The translations under genes were made by a program, and so were the position numbers. Source: CAMCXT01 sp046302715 (lineage in GTDB: Bacteria > Bacteroidota > Bacteroidia > M30B66). From it: a stretch of DNA of 15,831 bases. This document shows positions 1 to 6,050 of this stretch, piece by piece (the first letter of the stretch is position 1; each line of letters starts with the position of its first letter). The stretch spans positions 1 to 15,831 of the forward strand of contig JBKCHQ010000288.1 of assembly GCA_046302715.1 (NCBI GenBank), given 5' to 3'. Below the pieces are notes generated by a model. It was not told where the DNA came from and searched no databases. It saw only the letters and a list, made by a program, of their open reading frames with translations.

Positions 1-17
1 ATGTTAAAGAATATTTA

Positions 18-914
18 ATGAAATATTCAAAGTATTTAAGTTCAGATGACTTAGAAAGTAAAAAAAGAAATTTTAGCGAAAACATAGATAAACTATTAAT
101 TACAACCTACATTAAAAATCAGGATAAAAATATTTATTCCGAGTATTCTTCAATGTGGAAGAGATATAAAACTATTCAAGAAGAAATTCCTTCTAACTTT
201 TTAAAGGAACTTCCCAAAACTGCCGAGCGTGTTCCAAATATTTGTAATTTATTATTTGAATTAATTGAGAGGCACAAATCGGTTTCGGATCAGGAAAATT
301 TTCTTAGAAAAGTCAATGAGGATTTTCCCTCTCTTTATAAAGGATACAGTAATTTATTTTGGTTTATTTTAGACAAACAGAAAAACGTTACTGGTACAGT
401 TCGTATATTTAACAATAGTAACATCGATAGTTATATTAGAGCTATAGTTACTAATCCGAGTAATGATATTAGATTTCGCGGACGAGAAAGCTTTCAGTAT
501 AGCTACGAGAAAATAAATTCTTTAGAAATTGTTGATCAAGAAGAAATTACGTATAAAAATGGTCGTTTAGGAGGAATTCAAAAATGCTTCAAAGGAAGAA
601 CGATTATGTGGTCATTAGAAATAACCGATAATAATCAGTGGAAATACAGTTATTATTTCGAGGGCCTTCTCGTTAAAACAATAACATATACTTCTCAGCA
701 AGATAGTTATGAATATGACTTCAAGAACGGCGTTAATTTGACTCTTAAAGAACTTGATGAGAAAATTGAAAGGGTTCGGGAACTTGCACGCAAGGAAGAC
801 TTTTATAATGCTAATTCTCTAGCTCAAGATGCTCGAGACAACAATTTGCCTTCAGATTTAAAGCAAAATGTAATTTTGGATGATTTGATCTATAAACTTA
901 ATTATAGATATTAG
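18..914 (+). CDS. Hypothetical protein, possibly 5'-truncated by window edge
   Basis: I do not recognise this 298-residue protein. It has no signal peptide or membrane segment. The first ~110 residues are polar and likely helical. The middle (about 175-245) is rich in Tyr, Trp and Gly with spaced YKNG/YYFEG-type motifs, faintly like MORN/YwqK beta-hairpin repeats. The last ~50 residues look helical (LDEKIERVRELARKEDFYNANS). The ATG at 18 is the first visible start, but the same frame is open to the left edge (codons GTT AAA GAA TAT TTA), so the true start may lie outside the window. That ATG also overlaps a TAA in another frame (TAATG), which would suit coupling to an upstream gene. The region is strongly AT-rich compared with the metabolic genes further right, which fits accessory DNA. 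It is a real gene by length and codon pattern; its function is unknown. Confidence 0.7.
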   Translation: MKYSKYLSSDDLESKKRNFSENIDKLLITTYIKNQDKNIYSEYSSMWKRYKTIQEEIPSNFLKELPKTAERVPNICNLLFELIERHKSVSDQENFLRKVNEDFPSLYKGYSNLFWFILDKQKNVTGTVRIFNNSNIDSYIRAIVTNPSNDIRFRGRESFQYSYEKINSLEIVDQEEITYKNGRLGGIQKCFKGRTIMWSLEITDNNQWKYSYYFEGLLVKTITYTSQQDSYEYDFKNGVNLTLKELDEKIERVRELARKEDFYNANSLAQDARDNNLPSDLKQNVILDDLIYKLNYRY

Positions 915-971
915 TGATTATCTTTTAAATTGGTATTTGATTCGTTTTTCAGAAAATAATATGGTGTTAAC

Positions 972-1541
972 ATGAAAAAAATATTTTTTTTACTGCTTTT
1001 ATTAACATTAACTGCAAATACATTTGCTCAATTAACCACATTTACAGGTGGATATAATTCTCCTGGTACGCTTCAATTGTTTATGGAATGTAATCCATTT
1101 GAAAACAATGATCCTAGTCCATTTTCATGTGGAATTAGGACAAAAATATTTAATAATACCTATCATGGATTAAATGTTGAATATTTTGAACGGCTTTATA
1201 TGCGAAAGGCCGCAAAAACTTATGATGAACAGAGAAATAGCCGTTGGTTTTTGCAAGTTAAGGCAGGTTACGGAGTTGTTAAACCAGATACTCCTAAATC
1301 GGTTGAACTCGGCAAATATATTGATAAAACTACCTACACATGGTTGGTGGGTTTTGGGTTAGGCTATAAATTTGTTATTGGCGATTATATTGTATTTGAT
1401 GCTTTGTATGGGTATCATTATCAACCTTCTCCTGTTTTTACCGGGAGTACTGATTATAAAAGGTACCATAGTAAAAAGTGGGATTTAAATGTTGCCATTC
1501 CTTATGAATTACAATGGGGAATAGGTTTCCAAATAGATTGA
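972..1541 (+). CDS. Small exported protein, probable outer-membrane beta-barrel
   Basis: This 189-residue protein begins with a typical Sec signal peptide (MKKIFFLLLLLTLTANTFAQ, cleavage likely near residue 19 or 20). The mature part has alternating aromatic and polar stretches, for example WFLQVKAGYGVV, YTWLVGFGLGYKF, YIVFDALYGYHY and the terminal LQWGIGFQID. This pattern is usual for small outer-membrane barrels of Bacteroidota, in which the last strand ends the chain. No catalytic motif is visible and I cannot assign a family. It follows the preceding gene by 57 bp in the same direction, so the two could be co-transcribed; I see no convincing promoter in the gap. Like its neighbour it is AT-rich. 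Placement in the outer membrane is inferred from the strand pattern and signal peptide only. Confidence 0.75.
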   Translation: MKKIFFLLLLLTLTANTFAQLTTFTGGYNSPGTLQLFMECNPFENNDPSPFSCGIRTKIFNNTYHGLNVEYFERLYMRKAAKTYDEQRNSRWFLQVKAGYGVVKPDTPKSVELGKYIDKTTYTWLVGFGLGYKFVIGDYIVFDALYGYHYQPSPVFTGSTDYKRYHSKKWDLNVAIPYELQWGIGFQID

Positions 1542-1749
1542 TGCTAATATCATAAGTATTGACCCGATTTTTCGAGATACTACCCCAAAAAGTATTATTG
1601 AAAAATAAGAAAGAGTTACCATTTAGTTACTGTCTAGAAAAAGTGTGTATGAAAAATAAGTAAGGGTTCCCATCTTAGAGGTAATAACAACAAAACCTTT
1701 TATAAGATGAAACCCCTAAATTTTAGTGACCAGCAATTTACACAGATTG
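1542..1749. other. Non-coding debris left of the IS, with two imperfect direct repeats
   Basis: This stretch has no complete gene. It holds two related ~40-bp sequences (1587-1626 and 1638-1678), each containing AAAAAGT, then GAAAAATAAG and a GTT.CCAT block. The second is preceded by CTGTCTAG. Downstream, an ATG at 1707 opens a short frame (MKPLNFSDQQFTQI) that is cut at 1749 by the IS3-family element. The layout of end-like repeat, ~30 bp leader and short ORF looks like the left end of another insertion sequence, but no family was identified. Confidence 0.5.
1587..1678 (+). repeat. Imperfect direct repeat pair (~40 bp, 51-bp period)
   Basis: Copy A is 1587-1626 and copy B is 1638-1678. Aligned by eye they share AAAAAGT, GAAAAATAAG, AAG, GTT, CCAT and TTAG in the same order, with about eight substitutions and one indel. 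Both lie in the same orientation just left of the interrupted short ORF. Two successive insertions or partial deletions of one mobile element, leaving two copies of its end, would explain the pattern. A local duplication would also do so. Confidence 0.6.
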
Positions 1750-1786
1750 TGTAAGTACCCCTTTTTCCGAACTGGTTATAAATTGG
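1750..1786. repeat. IS terminal inverted repeat, orfB side
   Basis: This 37-bp end pairs with 2900-2937. The blocks TGTAA.TACCCCT, CGA, ACTGGTT and TTGG are shared in order, with one single-base gap. It ends 4 bp before the orfB stop codon, a compact arrangement typical of IS3-family elements. Confidence 0.9.
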
Positions 1787-1790
1787 ATTT

Positions 1791-2615
1791 TCAAATATGT
1801 TGAAATTCCTTGACATATTTCAATGGGCTGAGTCTTTTTAAAGATTGATGTGGATGATTTAGATTGTAGTCTTCTAACCAGTTCTGAGAAAGATCTCTTA
1901 ATTGACGTATGTTTTCAAACAAGTAAGCATCAAGAATATCTTCTCTGAATGTTCGGTTAAAGCGTTCGATATAGGCATTTTGAGTAGGTTTTCCTGGTTG
2001 TATATAATTGAGGGCAATGTTTTTAGTCGTGCAGAATTCAGTTAATGCAATTGATAGGAATTCTGGTCCGTTATCGCATCTAATCTGTTCGGGCTTTCCA
2101 TTAATTTCAATTAATTGCGCCAACACCCTTGAAACGCTTAATCCTGAATGGGAATAGTCAACGTTCACGCTTAATGCTTGTCTGTTATAATCATAAATTA
2201 CATTCAGAATTCTAACCTTTCTACCGTTCATAAGGGTATCATGCATAAAATCCATACTCCAGCATTGATTAATTCTCGCAGGCGCCGCTAGCGCCCCCCT
2301 AAGGCGCTCAGGCAGCCTGCGCTTATGTTTGCGCCTAATATTGAGTTTAAGAAGGTTGTAAACCCGTTTTACGCGCTTTTTATTCCAGCGAAGTCCTTCA
2401 TTACGAATTCTATTAAAAAGATAGGGAGAGCCTCGCCTAGACTTAACTTCTACTAGTTGATTAAGTTTATCAATTACCGCTGAATCATCCTTGACAGAAC
2501 TATAATAAAATACTGATTTGGGCATGCCTAAAGTTGCACAAGCTCTGGTAATACTTACCTTATATGATTTATTGAGGTAAGCTACAGCATTTTTACGATC
2601 ACCAGACTTTACCAC
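1791..2615 (-). CDS. IS3-family transposase OrfB (DDE integrase domain)
   Basis: OrfB supplies the catalytic half of the transposase. The retroviral-integrase-like core shows the triad D122 (in CWSMDFMHD), D181 (in RCDNGPEF) and E217 (in AYIERFNRTF). There are exactly 35 residues between the second Asp and the Glu, the DD(35)E arrangement of IS3 elements. A helical N-terminal region (about 1-60) matches the HTH_21-type segment before the core. The reading frame opens with GTG at 2615, but expression most likely comes from a -1 frameshift on the A6G run ending at 2615. That would join OrfA residues 1-87 to OrfB for a ~361-residue OrfAB transposase. No stop or frameshift breaks the frame. A GC-rich patch near 2281-2330 encodes an Arg/Ala/Pro-rich linker just before the core. 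Confidence 0.95.
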   Translation of the reverse strand: MVKSGDRKNAVAYLNKSYKVSITRACATLGMPKSVFYYSSVKDDSAVIDKLNQLVEVKSRRGSPYLFNRIRNEGLRWNKKRVKRVYNLLKLNIRRKHKRRLPERLRGALAAPARINQCWSMDFMHDTLMNGRKVRILNVIYDYNRQALSVNVDYSHSGLSVSRVLAQLIEINGKPEQIRCDNGPEFLSIALTEFCTTKNIALNYIQPGKPTQNAYIERFNRTFREDILDAYLFENIRQLRDLSQNWLEDYNLNHPHQSLKRLSPLKYVKEFQHI

Positions 2616-2875
2616 TTTTTTGACAATACATCCTTGAGCATTTTAATATCAAGAGCTGCGTCGGCATACATCGTTTTAAGCTTTAAATTTTCTTCTTCTA
2701 GCTCCTTAAGACGCTTGAGTTGATCCCCATCCATTCCTGAATACTTTTTCTTCCAGTTATAGAATGTCTGAGGGTTTATACCCAGTTCTCGGCTTATTTC
2801 TGACACTGGCCTGCCATTCTCTGCCTCTTTGATTGCTTTTACAATCTGCGTTTCTGTGAATTTGGTCTTTTTCAT
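2609..2875 (-). CDS. IS3-family OrfA (helix-turn-helix DNA-binding protein)
   Basis: The 88-residue OrfA has the HTH_Tnp_1 fold seen in IS3/IS911 elements. A helix-turn-helix spans about residues 8-50 (TQIVKAIKEAENG, then VSEISRELGINPQTFYNWKKK). A leucine-zipper-like coiled coil follows (LKRLKELEEENLKLKTMY), and the end is the conserved DIKMLKDVLSKKW. Alone it acts as terminal-repeat binder and regulator; fused to OrfB by frameshifting it forms the transposase. It overlaps orfB by 7 bp. The ATG at 2875 lies 62 bp inside the right terminal repeat. The length and tail are typical of the IS407 subgroup. Confidence 0.95.
   Translation of the reverse strand: MKKTKFTETQIVKAIKEAENGRPVSEISRELGINPQTFYNWKKKYSGMDGDQLKRLKELEEENLKLKTMYADAALDIKMLKDVLSKKW
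2615..2621 (-). promoter_or_regulatory. Programmed -1 frameshift slippery site (A6G)
   Basis: On the coding strand the sequence is TCA AAA AAG TGG TAA, so the heptamer A AAA AAG lies in the register required for a -1 slip. Slippage leads into GTG GTA AAG TCT, the orfB frame, just before the orfA stop. This is the classical signal for making OrfAB in IS3-family elements. I did not confirm a downstream stimulatory structure. Confidence 0.85.
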
Positions 2876-2899
2876 CGTTGATTAAAATTAAGATTTATT

Positions 2900-2937
2900 C
2901 CAAATTTTAACCAGTCTCGATTTTAGGGGTATTTACA
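2900..2937. repeat. IS terminal inverted repeat, orfA side
   Basis: This 38-bp end is the imperfect reverse complement of 1750-1786 and closes in TACA, next to the ATTG target duplication at 2938-2941. It lies 24 bp upstream of the orfA start, so the orfA promoter must be within or overlap this end, as is common in the family. Confidence 0.9.
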
Positions 2938-3114
2938 ATTGTCTCCGATTTGCAAAGCGAAAAAGGAGATTAAATTTAATATATAAAGATAATTGAATTA
3001 TAAATGTTTCCAGCAATTAAATACTGAGAAATCCGCTTTCATTCAAAAAAAGAAGTACTTAAATGAAACCTTGAAGTTGTTGTTTTGCAAACTTGTTGCG
3101 TACCTCCTTTGCCC
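2938..3114. other. Gap between IS and pepP, no gene seen
   Basis: The first 36 bp complete the short frame cut by the IS. The remaining ~140 bp are AT-rich with no convincing gene or RNA. It is also the 3' flank of pepP, but I find no stem followed by a T-run on the minus strand. Confidence 0.5.
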
Positions 3115-4422
3115 TCAATGCACCCCCGCCTTCCTTCGGCTCATCAAATCTTCAATTTCGTCGGCTTCGAGCGGAATAGATGCCATCAAATCAATATTGC
3201 CTGTTTCGGTTATGAGGATGTTGTTCTCCAGGCGTATACCTATTCCCTCTTCAGGGATGTAAATGCCCGGTTCGCAGGTAAAAATCATACCGGCATCAAA
3301 CCGTGCATATCTATGTCCCACATCGTGCACATCAAGCCCTAAATAATGCGATGTGCCATGCATGAAGTATTTTTTGTAAAGTGGATTGTCTTCCGATTGA
3401 GCCTTAACATCTGATTCTTTGAGCAAGTTTAATTTAATAAGTTCCTGCTCCATGGCCAGACCTACTTCGCGCACATAGTCTTCGTAACTGGTACCGGGCA
3501 CCAGCATGGATTGCGCATATTTCATCACATTCAACACCGCATTATACACATCTTTTTGGCGGGGGCTAAATTTACCGTTAACCGGAATGCATCGTGTTAA
3601 ATCTGAATTGTAATTGGCATATTCGCTTCCAAAATCCATTAATAGTAAATCGCCGTCTTTACATTGCTTGTTATTTTCTATATAATGCAAAACGCAGGCA
3701 GAGGCTCCCGATGCAATAATGGGATGATAGGCATGACCGGTGGCTCGGTTAATTAAGAATTCATGTATTATTTCCGCTTCAACTTCATGCTCCCAAACTC
3801 CGGGTTTCACAAATTCTAACACACGACGAAATGCCTTTTCAGTTATTCCACATGCTTTGCGCATAAGTTCTACTTCCCAGTGCGATTTTATAGACCTAAG
3901 GTGGTGCATGATGGGTGCACTGCGTTCTATTTTGTGTAGCGGATATTTATCGCGCATCTCAAGCGAAAACCGATGCTCCTTGTAAGGCACCTGGGTATAG
4001 GCACGGTCATGATCGTTCATATTTAGGTAAAAACCTTCGGCGTAAGTGCTTAGCACATGTAAAACTTGGTCGAAGCTTTCGGTCCACATAATGTTTTCGA
4101 TACACGAAGCTGCCTTTCCCTCTTCTTTAGTGTATTTATGCCCTTCCCAAACAGCAATGGTCTCGTTGGTTTTTCGAAGAAATAATATCTCACGTTGTTT
4201 AGGGTTAGGACAATCGGGATATAGCAGTAACATCGTTTGCTCCTGATCAATACCGCATAGGTAAAATAAATCGGGATTTTGACGCCATAGATAATGAGCA
4301 TCAGCGCTGCGGGGCACCTCATCGTTCGATACAAAAACAGCAATGTGGTTAGGCTTCATTTTACTGATGAAACGCTTTCGGTTTTGTATAAACAATTGAG
4401 CATCTATGACTTCGTACTTCAT
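3115..4422 (-). CDS. pepP: Xaa-Pro aminopeptidase (aminopeptidase P, M24B)
   Basis: The 435-residue protein removes N-terminal residues preceding proline, a cytosolic peptide-turnover step. An AMP_N domain spans about 1-135 (typical stretch WRQNPDLFYLCGI). The pita-bread M24 metallopeptidase domain covers about 175-425. All five expected dinuclear metal ligands are visible: D263 (MDFGSEY), D274 (NSDLTR), H355 (MHGTSHYLGLDVHD), E384 (CEPGIYI) and E399 (IRLEN). H359 and H366 fit the conserved catalytic histidines. Length and start (ATG at 4422) match the family. It lies 101 bp downstream of the epimerase gene in the same direction; a small stem-loop in that gap may separate the transcripts. Its 3' end now faces IS debris, but the frame is intact. 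Confidence 0.95.
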   Translation of the reverse strand: MKYEVIDAQLFIQNRKRFISKMKPNHIAVFVSNDEVPRSADAHYLWRQNPDLFYLCGIDQEQTMLLLYPDCPNPKQREILFLRKTNETIAVWEGHKYTKEEGKAASCIENIMWTESFDQVLHVLSTYAEGFYLNMNDHDRAYTQVPYKEHRFSLEMRDKYPLHKIERSAPIMHHLRSIKSHWEVELMRKACGITEKAFRRVLEFVKPGVWEHEVEAEIIHEFLINRATGHAYHPIIASGASACVLHYIENNKQCKDGDLLLMDFGSEYANYNSDLTRCIPVNGKFSPRQKDVYNAVLNVMKYAQSMLVPGTSYEDYVREVGLAMEQELIKLNLLKESDVKAQSEDNPLYKKYFMHGTSHYLGLDVHDVGHRYARFDAGMIFTCEPGIYIPEEGIGIRLENNILITETGNIDLMASIPLEADEIEDLMSRRKAGVH

Positions 4423-4479
4423 TTTTAAAAGACTTTTTATGATTATGACCGCACTAATATAAAATAAAATTGAAATTCA

Positions 4480-4497
4480 ATCCCTAATTCTAGGGAT
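4480..4497 (-). terminator. Possible weak terminator or operator stem-loop between mce and pepP
   Basis: A 7-bp perfect stem (ATCCCTA / TAGGGAT) with a 4-nt loop is followed on the minus strand by TGAATTTCAATTTTATTTT, T-rich but not a clean T-run. It would end the epimerase transcript ahead of pepP. A second perfect dyad, ATTGAA-A-TTCAAT at 4469-4481, abuts it and could instead be a protein-binding site in the pepP promoter region. Which of these it is cannot be decided from sequence. Confidence 0.4.
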
Positions 4498-4523
4498 GCG
4501 GGTTTATTTTCTCATTCCATTTT

Positions 4524-4934
4524 TTATGCCCTCTCGTCAATTTCTTGGCATAATTCTACCAAAATACCTCCCGTACTTTTAGGATGCAAAAAACAAATCA
4601 ATTTATTATCTGCGCCGGCTTTAGGAGAAGAATTCACAAACTCGAAACCTGCTTTTTGCAGGCGTTCAATCTCAGCGTGAATATTGTCAACGGCAATAGC
4701 CATGTGATGAAATCCTTCTCCTTTCTTATCCAGAAATTTTGCAATTGTACCATCGGAATCGGTGCTTAAAAGCAACTCAATTTTATTGGGACCCAAAGCA
4801 TAAAATACGGTTTCAACTTTTTCACTTTCTACCTGTTCGGTCTTATAAGGAGCGCAGTTAAGCAGTTGTTCGAAAAGCTTTATGGCCTTATTTTTATCGC
4901 GAACTGCGATGCCAATATGTTCTATTTTATTCAT
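4524..4934 (-). CDS. mce: Methylmalonyl-CoA epimerase
   Basis: This 136-residue protein is a vicinal-oxygen-chelate (glyoxalase-like) epimerase. It interconverts the (R) and (S) forms of methylmalonyl-CoA between propionyl-CoA and succinyl-CoA metabolism. Paired beta-alpha-beta-beta-beta modules begin IEHIGIAVRD (H6) and GFHHMAIAVDNI (H77), and the end is GGILVELCQE (E127). H77 and E127 are 50 residues apart, the same spacing as the metal-binding H91 and E141 I recall for the propionibacterial enzyme; E53 in NKIELLL lies where its Gln ligand is expected. I place the start at the ATG at 4934 (MNKIEHIGI), because the nine residues further upstream would need a TTG and are not conserved-looking. 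The mutase is not nearby. The gene diverges from the exonuclease across 45 bp. Confidence 0.93.
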   Translation of the reverse strand: MNKIEHIGIAVRDKNKAIKLFEQLLNCAPYKTEQVESEKVETVFYALGPNKIELLLSTDSDGTIAKFLDKKGEGFHHMAIAVDNIHAEIERLQKAGFEFVNSSPKAGADNKLICFLHPKSTGGILVELCQEIDERA

Positions 4935-4967
4935 AGCTGCAATGTACGGTATCGGAAACAAATTATT

Positions 4968-4975
4968 TAGCTTTG
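4968..4975 (+). promoter_or_regulatory. Bacteroidota -7 box upstream of the exonuclease gene
   Basis: TAGCTTTG is a perfect TAnnTTTG box, ending only 4 bp before the ATG at 4980. Transcription starting about 5-7 bp downstream of the box would give an mRNA with essentially no leader. No convincing -33 TTG is seen at the usual spacing, so the promoter is provisional. Confidence 0.45.
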
Positions 4976-4979
4976 GAAG

Positions 4980-5972
4980 ATGGATTTATTGAGGTTTACT
5001 CCTAAAGGGATATATTGCCCGCAGGCCGGCGTTTACCTCGATCCTTGGAGGCCGGTTGAAAAGGCCATTATTAGCCACGCCCACAGCGATCACGCCCGTA
5101 GTGGCCACCGACAATATCTAGCGCCCTCTGATAGTGAAGCTATTTTGAAGCATAGGTTGGGAAAGGGAATTAATTTGCAAAGCCTTAACTATGGAGAGGC
5201 AATAACAATTAACGGGGTGAGATTTTCCTTTCATCCAGCCGGTCACATCATCGGATCGGCCCAAATTAGAGTGGAGCACAAGGGCCAAGTTTGGGTTTTT
5301 ACGGGCGATTATAAGTTAGAAAACGATAGTTTTTCAGCCCCGTTTGAGCCGGTGCCCTGTAATGTATTTATTTCCGAATCTACTTTTGGATTGCCGGTTT
5401 ACCGCTGGAAAAAACAGGCTGAAATTTTCAGCGAGATCAATTCTTGGTGGTCGGTAAATGCCCAAAACAACGTATGCAGTGTTATTTCTGCTTATTCTTT
5501 GGGGAAAGCCCAGCGTATTTTATGTAACATTGATCGGTCCATTGGCCCCGTATATTCACATCCCACTATTTACGCTACCCATGAAGCGCTTCGTTCATCG
5601 GGCTTCGTTCTTCCATCAGATAACAAGCTGGAGGCCAAAACCGACAAAAGTCTATTGTCAAAGGCATTAATTATTTTACCTCCGATGGCGCTTTCCGAAT
5701 CGGTTTTGCGTAAAATTGGGCCTTACTCATTAGCGATTGCATCGGGTTGGGCACATGTACGAGGCAATCGCCGGCGGCAGGCTGCCGACCGTGGCTTTGC
5801 ACTATCCGATCACGCCGATTGGGACGCACTCAATGAAGCGGTGCTTCAGAGCCGTGCCGAACGTGTAATTCTTACTCATGGGTTTAGCGATGTGTTTGCC
5901 GGATGGCTTAATCATAAAGGCATACAGGCCGAAGCGGCAAAAACCGATTTTTCGGTGGAGGGAGATGTTTGA
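4980..5972 (+). CDS. Ligase-associated DNA exonuclease (MBL / beta-CASP fold)
   Basis: The 330-residue protein has the metallo-beta-lactamase signature HAHSDH at residues 33-38. Further expected metal-site residues are H89 (HPAGHIIGS), D110 (FTGDYK), H278 (LSDHADW) and H300 (ILTHG). A beta-CASP region lies between (SAYSLGKAQR; ASGWAHVRGNRRR). The N-terminus, LLRFTPKGIYCPQ, is typical of the 'ligase-associated' exonuclease family. Its genes usually sit beside an ATP-dependent DNA ligase and an Lhr-like helicase in a putative DNA-repair cluster. Neither partner follows here: the next gene is unrelated and has its own promoter box. The minus-strand gene upstream is mce. Length is complete. Nuclease activity is inferred from the family name and fold, not shown by the sequence. 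Confidence 0.9.
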   Translation: MDLLRFTPKGIYCPQAGVYLDPWRPVEKAIISHAHSDHARSGHRQYLAPSDSEAILKHRLGKGINLQSLNYGEAITINGVRFSFHPAGHIIGSAQIRVEHKGQVWVFTGDYKLENDSFSAPFEPVPCNVFISESTFGLPVYRWKKQAEIFSEINSWWSVNAQNNVCSVISAYSLGKAQRILCNIDRSIGPVYSHPTIYATHEALRSSGFVLPSDNKLEAKTDKSLLSKALIILPPMALSESVLRKIGPYSLAIASGWAHVRGNRRRQAADRGFALSDHADWDALNEAVLQSRAERVILTHGFSDVFAGWLNHKGIQAEAAKTDFSVEGDV

Positions 5973-6000
5973 TAATTATCGTTTATTAAAATTACGCCTT

Positions 6001-6008
6001 TATATTTG
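6001..6008 (+). promoter_or_regulatory. Bacteroidota -7 box upstream of the DUF3298-like gene
   Basis: TATATTTG matches TAnnTTTG exactly and lies 42 bp before the ATG at 6051, giving a leader of roughly 35 nt. A TTTG at 5968-5971 is too far (29 bp) for a normal -33 element. The box supports transcription separate from the exonuclease gene. Confidence 0.5.
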
Positions 6009-6050
6009 CGGATTACTTAATAATTTAAGTCTTAAAATAAAATACAGAAT

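Larger units (their letters stand above)
1750..2937 (-). mobile_element. Complete IS3-family insertion sequence (IS407-like), 1188 bp
   Basis: The element is bounded by imperfect inverted repeats beginning TGTAAGTACCCCT on the left and, reverse-complemented, TGTAAATACCCCT on the right. These give the 5'-TG...CA-3' ends expected for the IS3 family. A 4-bp direct repeat, ATTG, flanks it (1746-1749 and 2938-2941), and the IS407 subgroup is known to make 4-bp duplications. It carries orfA and orfB on the minus strand with a -1 frameshift signal. All parts needed for movement appear intact, so the insertion is probably recent. The TSD and ends were read directly from sequence; subgroup assignment rests on OrfA/OrfB character. 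Confidence 0.93.
1707..2973 (+). pseudogene. Short reading frame split by the IS element
   Basis: An ATG at 1707 starts MKPLNFSDQQFTQI and runs straight into the IS left end, where GTG TAA stops it. If the 1188-bp element plus one copy of the ATTG duplication is removed, the frame continues as VSDLQSEKGD and stops at TAA in 2971-2973, giving 24 residues. The uninterrupted frame was therefore very short. It is either a tiny gene, the N-terminus of an already decayed transposase, or chance. The flanking end-like repeats make transposase debris the favoured but unproven reading. The coordinates span the inserted element. Confidence 0.35.

Noticed and set aside
920..927. TATCTTTT as a -7 box for the small barrel protein
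   Set aside because: It has one mismatch, no -33 partner is visible, and similar AT-rich octamers are frequent in this stretch.
2281..2330. GC-rich patch with overlapping palindromes (GGCGC-N5-GCGCC and AGCGCC-N7-GGCGCT) inside the transposase gene, and a similar GGCAGGCTGCC palindrome near 5776, considered as inserted repeat elements
   Set aside because: Both stretches encode Arg/Ala/Pro-rich segments of the length I would expect for their families, so there is no sign of an insertion. The shared 10-mer is short enough to be chance.
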